NCBI GenBank assembly: GCA_023145185.1
Contig: JAGLEG010000375.1
Span: forward strand, 1-6,679
Direction of reading: 5' to 3'
Source: Thermoplasmata archaeon
Lineage (GTDB): Archaea > Thermoplasmatota > Penumbrarchaeia > Penumbrarchaeales > Penumbrarchaeaceae
DNA length: 6,679 nucleotides
The position numbers were made by a program, and so were the translations under genes. Below, piece after piece: positions 1-6,219 of this stretch (within the stretch, counting starts at the first letter, position 1; each line of letters opens with the position of its first letter). Below the pieces are notes generated by a model. The model did not search any database, was not told the origin of the DNA, and saw only the letters and a list, made by a program, of their open reading frames with translations.

Positions 1-1716
1 CACCTGCACCATAAGCGTCCCGGGGAACCGGGGGTTGGATACGACCTTCTCCACCATGTAACGCCCGAGCAACCCGCCGTTCTCGTCAAGAACGGGCACC
101 ACCCTCCCGACCTCAACCTCCTCCCTCCACACCTCATAGGGAAGCGTCACGGTGGGCATATCAGGGTCATCCCTGTAATCCACCAGCGTTATCGCGAGGC
201 CGGGGCAGATGCCCACACAGCTCAGGCATCCGATGCACCCCTTCTCCTCGTCGAACCATGGAAGGCCCGTTATCGTCCCTCCCTCCATGTTGATGGACCC
301 TTTTGGGCACACGGAGGAGCATGGGTTGCAAGGGATCTCCTGATCGCAGTGGATAATGGGCATCACCCCCTCCTCATCTTCGGGGGCCTCTATCTTTCTG
401 GTAAGCCCCGGTTTGGACCGGAGCACCTCCATCTTCTCGTTCCACTCCCTTGGTATCTCCCCTGTATCGAGGCCGAGGGACCCCGCGATCCTCAATCCCT
501 CTATCCTCCCCGAGAACATGGCGGCCGACGCCTCGGCGATCTCCTGTGAATCCCCTGCGGAGAAAACATCGATATTGAACTCCCTGGCCTTGTGGAAGAA
601 CTCATCCACCTCTGCAAGTCCCACAGCGATCAGAACGGTATCCACCTCGAACCTCCTCTCCGTGCCCTTGATGACCTTCCAGCTCTCATCCAGTTGGGCG
701 ATGGTCACCGACTCGACCCTCTCCTCCCCGTGGGCTGCTACAACAGTATGCCTGGTCCATATGGGAACCCCAAGCCTCATAAGCTTGTCCGCGTGGACCT
801 TGTACCCCCCAACCCGGGGAAGCGCTTCCACCAGGCCGACCACCTCGATCCCCGCCTGGATGGCGTGATATCCGGCGATAAGGCCGACGTTCCCCCCGCC
901 TATGATCATGATCCGCTCCGAACACCTGACCATGTCCCTGTTCACGATGGTCTGGAAGGCGCCTGCGCCGTACACGCCGGGAAGCGTGTTGCCCGGGAAC
1001 GACAGCATCCTCTCCCTGGCGCCCGCGGTGACAAGGAGCTTTTTGGGTCTGATGAGGTGGTACTGGTCGCCTTTCATCAGGCCCACCAGGCCATCGGAGA
1101 AAACGCCCACCGCGGTCGTCTCGGTCCAGGTCTCAACGCTTTCATGCCCCTTCAGTTCATCAGCAAGGATATCCCCTATCCGATACCCTCTCGTCCCCGC
1201 GAAGGAGTCCTTCACCGATCCGAAGAACTTGTGTGTCTGCAGGACCAGCTTTCCACCAAGCCTGTCTTTGTCGTCTATCATAAGGGTGGAGACGCCCAGC
1301 TTGCCCAGTTCCAGCGAGGCAGAGAGGCCCGCTGGACCCCCTCCTATCACCAGCACATCCACATCCTTGACCGGGATATCGTGCGTTTCGACATGTGCAT
1401 CTTCCCCGGGGGCTTCTGGCAATCCCTCCACACTCCTGACATCCATCCCTACGGCCAGGGGGGTCATGCAGGATTTGACAGGTTTCCCGTTACATATGAC
1501 GAGGCATTGGGCACACTGACCATTGGCGCAGAAGATGCCCTGAGGGCTGTTATCCTTTGGATGATGTCCGAATATGTCCACGCCATTGGATATCAGGGCG
1601 GAGGAGAGCATCTCCCCCTCATATCCATTCACGGCTGCCCCGTTCCAGTTGAAGGTGACCTCCTTTCTGACCGGCGCTTCAAGGATCGGGTGGTTCTCTA
1701 TCCGTCTCGTGTTCAT
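1..1716 (-). CDS. Multidomain iron-sulfur flavoprotein oxidoreductase (alpha/HcnB-like subunit of an amino-acid dehydrogenase), 3' end beyond window
   Basis: The minus-strand frame opens at ATG 1716 and stays open for 572 codons to base 1, so the C-terminus is missing. Domains seen: a [2Fe-2S] module with C63, C68, C71 and C83 (C-x4-C-x2-C...C, Fer2_4 type); an FAD-binding Rossmann motif GGGPAG at 125-130; an NAD(P)-type motif GGGNVG at 273-278; an FAD-contacting AGD at 387-389; then two [4Fe-4S] motifs, C457/C463/C466/C470 and C494/C497/C500/C504. The first motif has unusual C-x5-C-x2-C-x3-CP spacing. In known relatives (archaeal dye-linked proline dehydrogenase alpha subunit, HcnA/B, sarcosine oxidase alpha N-terminal half) such proteins take electrons from a FAD amino-acid oxidase-like partner in the cytosol. 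The substrate cannot be told from this sequence. The start is supported by GGAG at 1725-1728 on the minus strand, 8 nt upstream. By analogy with the family I infer that only a few tens of residues are missing. Cofactor assignment is strong; the amino-acid dehydrogenase role is inferred. Confidence 0.9.
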   Translation of the reverse strand, partial: MNTRRIENHPILEAPVRKEVTFNWNGAAVNGYEGEMLSSALISNGVDIFGHHPKDNSPQGIFCANGQCAQCLVICNGKPVKSCMTPLAVGMDVRSVEGLPEAPGEDAHVETHDIPVKDVDVLVIGGGPAGLSASLELGKLGVSTLMIDDKDRLGGKLVLQTHKFFGSVKDSFAGTRGYRIGDILADELKGHESVETWTETTAVGVFSDGLVGLMKGDQYHLIRPKKLLVTAGARERMLSFPGNTLPGVYGAGAFQTIVNRDMVRCSERIMIIGGGNVGLIAGYHAIQAGIEVVGLVEALPRVGGYKVHADKLMRLGVPIWTRHTVVAAHGEERVESVTIAQLDESWKVIKGTERRFEVDTVLIAVGLAEVDEFFHKAREFNIDVFSAGDSQEIAEASAAMFSGRIEGLRIAGSLGLDTGEIPREWNEKMEVLRSKPGLTRKIEAPEDEEGVMPIIHCDQEIPCNPCSSVCPKGSINMEGGTITGLPWFDEEKGCIGCLSCVGICPGLAITLVDYRDDPDMPTVTLPYEVWREEVEVGRVVPVLDENGGLLGRYMVEKVVSNPRFPGTLMVQV

Positions 1717-1753
1717 CTGAAACACTCCATGATACGTCCGATTTGGGCATCTG

Positions 1754-1761
1754 GACCGGTC
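1754..1761. promoter_or_regulatory. 8-bp palindrome at the predicted flavoprotein transcription start, possible operator
   Basis: GACCGGTC is a perfect palindrome followed at once by a second GGTC, giving nested inverted symmetry. It lies about 25 bp downstream of the minus-strand TATA box, where transcription would begin, which is a common place for archaeal repressors to bind. The motif is short and could be chance in GC-rich DNA. Confidence 0.2.
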
Positions 1762-1776
1762 GGTCTATGTGACTTC

Positions 1777-1785
1777 ATTTATATC
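1777..1785 (-). promoter_or_regulatory. Probable archaeal TATA box for the flavoprotein gene
   Basis: On the minus strand this reads GATATAAAT, close to the archaeal TATA consensus, and is preceded by purine-rich GGA as expected for a BRE. Transcription would start roughly 25 nt downstream, near 1755, leaving a 5' leader of about 40 nt that contains the GGAG ribosome-binding site at 1725-1728. Read in the other direction the element is also TATA-like (ATTTATATC) and could serve the surface-protein gene, but the leader would then be about 75 nt and no purine BRE precedes it. Confidence 0.55.
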
Positions 1786-1835
1786 TCCATTGTGGATAAC
1801 AAGGAAAATCATAATTACAGGGGACCACGATATGC

Positions 1836-1842
1836 GATATAC
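1836..1842 (+). promoter_or_regulatory. Possible TATA-like element for the surface-protein gene
   Basis: GATATAC lies in a small direct repeat (CGATATGCGATATAC, 1828-1842). Initiation about 25 nt downstream would fall near 1865, giving a leader of about 20 nt before the TTG start at 1884, a normal length for archaea. The match to consensus is moderate, and the TATA element at 1777-1785 is an alternative. Confidence 0.3.
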
Positions 1843-1867
1843 TGGCGAACGGGCCGGATGGTGAGAG

Positions 1868-1875
1868 AAAAGGGG
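1868..1875 (+). promoter_or_regulatory. Candidate ribosome-binding site supporting a TTG start
   Basis: AAAAGGGG ends 8 nt before TTG 1884. An in-frame TGA at 1881-1883 sits directly before that TTG, so no earlier start is possible in this frame. The ATG at 1880 is in another frame and is closed after about 25 codons. The site therefore favours TTG 1884, although the match to a CCTCC anti-Shine-Dalgarno is imperfect. Confidence 0.4.
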
Positions 1876-1883
1876 CGATATGA

Positions 1884-4478
1884 TTGGTAAAAAAGGGATT
1901 ATTCTCAACTGCGATCGTCACGATATTCCTTATCTCGACATTTCTGCTCATCCCTGAAGTGGGGGGTGCGGCTGGGACCACGGCTGTTGAGACGAGGCTA
2001 TATTTGCACAGCAATCCGCTCAGGTTGGATACCCTTGAGCCCCAGCAGACAACGGAGCTGATCGGCATTCTCGGCGCCGGCCAGTCGCTGGAGTACTCCC
2101 TGACGTTCCCGCTGACCGGGGATCTGGACATCGGCCCAATGGGCTCGGAGGGCGTGCCACTCCATCTCGAGGGCGTGATGGTCAACCCCCTCAGCGTGGA
2201 CCTGGTCCTGACCGTTGAGCTCTACCAGGAGAGCGGATCGTCCACATCCCTGTTGGTAGCTTCCGGTGAGTTCGACGGTGCTGCGATCGCAGGGGGGCAC
2301 TTCCCCCTGAACATATTCCGTACCTCCATGACGGAGGGATCCTGGATGCGCCTGGTCCTCTCCCTTGAGGGGGGAGGGACGCTTGCGGGATTTCAGTTCT
2401 CCTATCAATCAATGTCTGGAATAGGGTCATATCTATCCTTCATGAGCGACCCCATGCCTCAGGACGACCTGTGGATGAGGATGGAGTCGGCAGACGGGGG
2501 CGAGATCGAGGAGATACTTCCCAACGGGCCCCCCGAGACCCGACAGGTCCATTTCAAGTCCGGGATCCGTGACCTCTTCGGCGCCTACGACGTGGAGGAG
2601 GTATCCATCAGCATGATAGGTGTGGGGGACGCGTACATCTTCAATCAATCGGGAAGCCCGACACCCGGCGGCGGCCAGGAATATACATATTTCAACTTCA
2701 CCCAGGAGATAGAACCGATCCCATCGGGGACGTACGTTATCTCCATGAGGGCCGCCAGTCATTCAGGCAGGGTATCATATTTCAACACCACACTGGAGGT
2801 GTCACCAGGATTGTTCCTGACGATGCCGGATCCGGACCCGGTCCAGGTGGATGCTGGTGAGCAGGCCGTTTTCAGCATGAATGTATTGAACGGAGGAAGC
2901 TCGACAGACCGTGTCTCGTTCTCCGGTTCAACCTCCCTTGGCTGGAACATAGTGCCTCCCGAACCTGTTGACATCGAGCCGGGGGATTCGGAGTCCGTGG
3001 AGTTCATAGTGGACGTCCCTTTCTCCGCCTCCTCGGGACACATGGAGGAGATCACCCTGGAGGCGAGGTCCCGCAATGCGGACAGGACCTACTCCTCAAA
3101 GGGCACGATCGAGGTAATGGAGGAGGCGACCTTTGGCATCTCGATGAGGGGCCCATCCGAGAAGGCCCTGTTCTCGGGTATGAGCGCGAATTTCACCATA
3201 GAGCTCACCAATCTAATGAACGATACCGAGACTTTCGAGCTATGGCTGGATGGACTACCCTCCGGGTGGTCATCTGTTTTTCAGGCACCCGGTGGAGGGA
3301 TCAGCGGAACCAGATACGAGGTAGTTCTGGAGGGGTCCTCATCCGTTACGATATATCTTGATATCGACGTTTCCTCATCAGATGATGGCGGAAGGTATTC
3401 GTTCAATGTGAACTGCAAGCAGGTGGGGGAAAGCGAAGTGAGGTCCCTCTCCATTGAGATGCTGGTGGTTGACGATTCACATTCCTCTTTCTCCCTGTCC
3501 GAGGGAACGGGGACCGAGACGGCCGGCCGGTCCGGCTACGATTTCCCCGCATCATACAAGCAGGTATCCTACTACCTCACGATCTACAACCCCACGCTTG
3601 AGGATCGGACCGTTGAGCTGTTGGCAGATGGACCGGATGGATGGGGGCTCGAGCTCGATGAGGCCCCTTTCGAGATCGGTGGGGGCGGGAGGGAGGATAG
3701 GGTGCTTCGCGTGAGCCCCAGGCAGGGAGATGCGTGGAAAGATGAGGGCTATCCTGTCGAGGTTGTCGCTTACATGGGATCCGGCCTGGAGGAAACGTTG
3801 GACCTGACCGTGGACCTGGAAAAGGTAAGGGACGTGTTGGTAGAGCCCGAGAGCAATACGATCTCCGGCAGGTCCGGAGACACGATAGAGCTCAATTTCA
3901 CGGTGTCGAACCGGGGGAATGTGGGGGAGTCAGGCATCATCACCTTTGGCCTGGATGATAGGCTTGTGATAAACCGTACCCAGATCGATCTCAGCCTGGA
4001 GAGCGGCCAGAGCAGTGACCTGAGGTGTTCGCTCAAGCTGGGGAGCGTATCGGAGGAGGAGATCCTCAAGGTCACGATCTCCGTGGAGGTGGTGGATGGA
4101 TCGACGGTGACAGGCGACGTACAGGTCAAGGTCAGGCCGGTGGAAGAGGATGCCCTGGATATGATGGCATATCTGAAATGGGCTCTGATCGGCATTGCGG
4201 TTGTGGGACTCGGCGTTGGCGGTTATCTCCTCTACACAAAGAAATTCAAGCGTCCGGGCGGAGCACCACCGTCAGAGGGTCAAAAAGAGGAGCAGTTCAA
4301 TGCCGTTTCCATCACGGCAGAACCCGTAAGGAAGGCGAGGCCGGTGAGGCCCCCTCCGAACGAGGGTGTGCTCGATGAGGCGGATAGACTGGCGGCACAG
4401 CTTCTGGGCGAGGATGAGGCCGTGCAGACCATGAAGATCGAAACCGTTGAGGTGGTAGATGCCACCATACTGGAGTGA
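1884..4478 (+). CDS. Large type I cell-surface protein with beta-sandwich repeats and one C-terminal membrane helix
   Basis: This 864-residue protein of unknown specific function is predicted to be anchored in the membrane with most of its mass outside. Residues 1-30 form a signal peptide (KK at 3-4, hydrophobic core about 6-23, small residues GGAAG at 27-31). The ectodomain is beta-rich, with Ser/Thr/Gly/Val content and regularly spaced hydrophobics. Approximate modules are an N-terminal region 31-185, an Ig-like region 190-308, a NEW3/alpha-galactosidase-associated-like region 315-412, two related regions 417-530 and 535-650, and a CARDB-like region 655-752 containing VSNRGNVGESG. Seven N-glycosylation sequons occur (N254, N271, N301, N436, N446, N671, N697). 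There are only two cysteines, C511 and C715, in different modules. A membrane helix spans about 766-784, followed by KKFKR at 786-790, so the 79-residue charged tail is cytoplasmic. TTG 1884 is the only upstream start that retains the signal peptide. Module names are judged by eye; surface location is well supported. Confidence 0.88.
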   Translation: MVKKGLFSTAIVTIFLISTFLLIPEVGGAAGTTAVETRLYLHSNPLRLDTLEPQQTTELIGILGAGQSLEYSLTFPLTGDLDIGPMGSEGVPLHLEGVMVNPLSVDLVLTVELYQESGSSTSLLVASGEFDGAAIAGGHFPLNIFRTSMTEGSWMRLVLSLEGGGTLAGFQFSYQSMSGIGSYLSFMSDPMPQDDLWMRMESADGGEIEEILPNGPPETRQVHFKSGIRDLFGAYDVEEVSISMIGVGDAYIFNQSGSPTPGGGQEYTYFNFTQEIEPIPSGTYVISMRAASHSGRVSYFNTTLEVSPGLFLTMPDPDPVQVDAGEQAVFSMNVLNGGSSTDRVSFSGSTSLGWNIVPPEPVDIEPGDSESVEFIVDVPFSASSGHMEEITLEARSRNADRTYSSKGTIEVMEEATFGISMRGPSEKALFSGMSANFTIELTNLMNDTETFELWLDGLPSGWSSVFQAPGGGISGTRYEVVLEGSSSVTIYLDIDVSSSDDGGRYSFNVNCKQVGESEVRSLSIEMLVVDDSHSSFSLSEGTGTETAGRSGYDFPASYKQVSYYLTIYNPTLEDRTVELLADGPDGWGLELDEAPFEIGGGGREDRVLRVSPRQGDAWKDEGYPVEVVAYMGSGLEETLDLTVDLEKVRDVLVEPESNTISGRSGDTIELNFTVSNRGNVGESGIITFGLDDRLVINRTQIDLSLESGQSSDLRCSLKLGSVSEEEILKVTISVEVVDGSTVTGDVQVKVRPVEEDALDMMAYLKWALIGIAVVGLGVGGYLLYTKKFKRPGGAPPSEGQKEEQFNAVSITAEPVRKARPVRPPPNEGVLDEADRLAAQLLGEDEAVQTMKIETVEVVDATILE
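4472..4475 (+). promoter_or_regulatory. Ribosome-binding site of nnr inside the end of the surface-protein gene
   Basis: GGAG followed by TGA lies 9 nt before ATG 4485 but only 3 nt before the in-frame TTG at 4479. Spacing therefore selects ATG 4485 as the nnr start. The site overlaps the last codons and stop of the upstream gene, which suggests translational coupling. Confidence 0.6.
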
Positions 4479-4484
4479 TTGCCG

Positions 4485-6080
4485 ATGATACACTCGTCAG
4501 AGGTTGCGGTACTGGATGAGAACAGCTCATGGCATGGGGTGAAGGTTGAGGGTTTGATGGAGGCTGCGGGCAGGGGCGTTGCCGAGAACATCATCGACCT
4601 GTATCCCGACTGCGGGTCCATCACCCTCGTTTGCGGGACGGGCAACAACGGCGGTGACGGCTTTGTCGCCGCAAGATACCTATCAGAAAGCGGCATCCTG
4701 ACACGCGTCCTCCTGTTGAAGCCTCCCAAGAACATCAGGAGCGACCTCTCCAGGGGGGCCTTCTCCTCGCTTCCCGAGGATGTGGGAATACTCGTCCTGG
4801 GCAGGGGAATAGAGATGAACGGCCTTCCTCCCCTTTTCGAGAACTCGGACGTTGTGGTCGACTGCATGCTTGGCGCGGGAGCCGTGGGGGCGCCCAAGGA
4901 GATCTACGCCTCCGTTCTCTCATTTTTTCCCGAGAAAAAGAGGGTTGTGGCCGTGGACAGCCCCACGGGTTTGGGGTACAAGGGCTGCGTGGATGCTGCC
5001 TATACCATCACTTTCCATGATATGAAGGAGGCGATGATCCTGAAAGGCCTTCCCGACCCCAGGTGCGGGGAGATCATCACCGTTGACATTGGGGTCCCAA
5101 AGGAGGCGGCTACACACTTGGGTCCAGGCGATATGAACAGGTTTCCACGTGGTGATCAGGATTCCAGGAAAGGCGACGGCGGCAGGGTCCTGGTGATAGG
5201 GGGTGGACCATTTATCGGCGCCCCTTCACTGGCAGCAATGGGGGCGCTCAGGGGAGGTGCGGACCTCGTAAGGGTGGCGATACCAAAGGGGCTTTTCGAC
5301 GTTGTCTCCTCCTATTCTCCCGACCTGATCGTGGATAGATTGAACACGAATGACCCGTTCGTTCTGGGGCCGGAGGTGATGGGTCAGCTGAGGCCGATAA
5401 TTGAGTGGGCCGACGTCATCCTCGTGGGGCCGGGGGCGGGCACCAACGGATCGACCGTGGAGCTGATCAACGAGGTGCTCTCTCACTCGATCAAGCAGGT
5501 GAAGAGGTGCGTGATAGATGCGGATGGTCTGAATTCGCTTTCCCAGGGGTGGAAATGGAAAAAGAAGCTATCAACCCTCGCGGGGCCGTTCTTGGTCACC
5601 CCACACAGGGGCGAACTGAAAAAGCTGCTCTCCTCCTCGGATCTCTCTCACGGGGATGAGATGTTTATAAAACCCTATCTGAAGCTGGGGAAAAGGGATG
5701 GTAAGGTCAGGAAAGACCTGGTCAAAGAGGCCTCCCGCCTCTCTCTTCTATCCGGTGTTGTGACGCTGTTAAAGGGTCCTGTGGACCTGATCGTGACACC
5801 TGAGACCCACTCCCTTGGCGAGCACGTATCCTTCAAGGTCGATGGGAAGCAGGTCAGCCGCAGGTACAACACCACGGGGTCCGCGGCGATGACGGTCGGT
5901 GGGACGGGCGATGTCCTTGCGGGCATATGCGCGGGGTTGATGGGGAGGGGAATGACCACATTCGATGCGGCATGTCTGGGTGCCTTTATCCTCGGCAGGG
6001 TGGGTGAGGAGGTTTTCAGGGAGAAGGGGTATTCGATGATGGCCTCGGACCTGCTGGACCATATCCACATCGGCAATTGA
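4485..6080 (+). CDS. nnr: Bifunctional NAD(P)H-hydrate epimerase / ADP-dependent NAD(P)H-hydrate dehydratase
   Basis: This cytosolic metabolite-repair enzyme converts damaged hydrated NADH/NADPH (NADHX/NADPHX) back to the normal cofactor: the N-terminal domain interconverts the S and R epimers and the C-terminal domain dehydrates the S form using ADP (ATP in animals). The protein is 531 residues, usual for the fused form. The YjeF_N domain (about 1-215) shows GTGNNGGDG at 51-59, DCMLGAG at 126-132 with D126 in the position of the epimerase aspartate, and DSPTGL at 158-163. The ribokinase-like YjeF_C domain (about 225-531) shows GDGGRVLVIGG at 230-240, GPGAGTN at 315-321, IDADGLN at 344-350, TPHRGE at 372-377, LKGP at 429-432 and GGTGDVLAG at 472-480, with D476 as the likely catalytic residue. 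Compared with typical members, the stretches around 383-410 and 438-462 look longer. ATG 4485 is chosen over TTG 4479 by ribosome-binding-site spacing. The gene follows the surface gene by 6 nt, probably as one transcript. Confidence 0.96.
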   Translation: MIHSSEVAVLDENSSWHGVKVEGLMEAAGRGVAENIIDLYPDCGSITLVCGTGNNGGDGFVAARYLSESGILTRVLLLKPPKNIRSDLSRGAFSSLPEDVGILVLGRGIEMNGLPPLFENSDVVVDCMLGAGAVGAPKEIYASVLSFFPEKKRVVAVDSPTGLGYKGCVDAAYTITFHDMKEAMILKGLPDPRCGEIITVDIGVPKEAATHLGPGDMNRFPRGDQDSRKGDGGRVLVIGGGPFIGAPSLAAMGALRGGADLVRVAIPKGLFDVVSSYSPDLIVDRLNTNDPFVLGPEVMGQLRPIIEWADVILVGPGAGTNGSTVELINEVLSHSIKQVKRCVIDADGLNSLSQGWKWKKKLSTLAGPFLVTPHRGELKKLLSSSDLSHGDEMFIKPYLKLGKRDGKVRKDLVKEASRLSLLSGVVTLLKGPVDLIVTPETHSLGEHVSFKVDGKQVSRRYNTTGSAAMTVGGTGDVLAGICAGLMGRGMTTFDAACLGAFILGRVGEEVFREKGYSMMASDLLDHIHIGN

Positions 6081-6105
6081 GAGAAAAATCGGTGAGGTGT
6101 AACAT

Positions 6106-6116
6106 TCGATGATCGA
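6106..6116. promoter_or_regulatory. Short perfect inverted repeat upstream of the FG-GAP gene
   Basis: TCGAT-G-ATCGA is an 11-bp palindrome lying 26 bp after the nnr stop and about 50 bp before the TATA box. It could be an upstream activator site. It is too short and lacks a T-run, so it is not a convincing terminator. Confidence 0.2.
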
Positions 6117-6163
6117 GCAAACTATCTTTCATCGGGTCCGTATCCACTTGATATAACCAGATA

Positions 6164-6176
6164 AGATATTATATCT
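6164..6176 (+). promoter_or_regulatory. Probable TATA box of the FG-GAP gene, within a 13-bp palindrome
   Basis: AGATATTATATCT is perfectly self-complementary around a central T and contains a TATA-like core, ATTATAT. Initiation about 25 nt downstream would fall near 6198, leaving a leader of about 20 nt before ATG 6220. Ten bases, TTATATCTCC (6169-6178), also occur at 1779-1788 in the other promoter region of the window. Confidence 0.5.
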
Positions 6177-6219
6177 CCCGGCCCAATAACGTTTTTCATC
6201 GGCCTGGGGGCTAGTTGTT

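Noticed and set aside
349..1519. Other plus-strand frames (349-549, 356-868, 902-1519) across the flavoprotein
   Set aside because: All are antisense to the same gene, with low-complexity translations and no separate promoter or ribosome-binding site.
592..1890. 432-codon plus-strand open frame
   Set aside because: It lies antisense to the flavoprotein, whose cofactor motifs and uninterrupted 572-codon frame are clear. Its translation is rich in Pro, His, Arg and Gly with no recognisable domain, typical of the complement of GC-rich coding DNA.
1775..2185. 136-codon minus-strand frame over the start of the surface-protein gene
   Set aside because: It is antisense to the signal peptide and first module of the surface protein and covers the divergent promoter. 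No domain is recognisable.
4479..4484. TTG 4479 as the nnr start
   Set aside because: It is in frame but only 3 nt from the GGAG ribosome-binding site, whereas ATG 4485 has normal 9-nt spacing.
4280..4897. 205-codon minus-strand frame across the surface-protein/nnr junction
   Set aside because: It is antisense to two well-supported genes, and its Ser/Pro/Thr-rich translation looks like complement noise.
6192..6196. T-run (TTTTT) as a terminator of nnr
   Set aside because: Five Ts without a convincing preceding hairpin, located after the TATA box of the next gene and near its predicted start. No clear terminator is visible after nnr.
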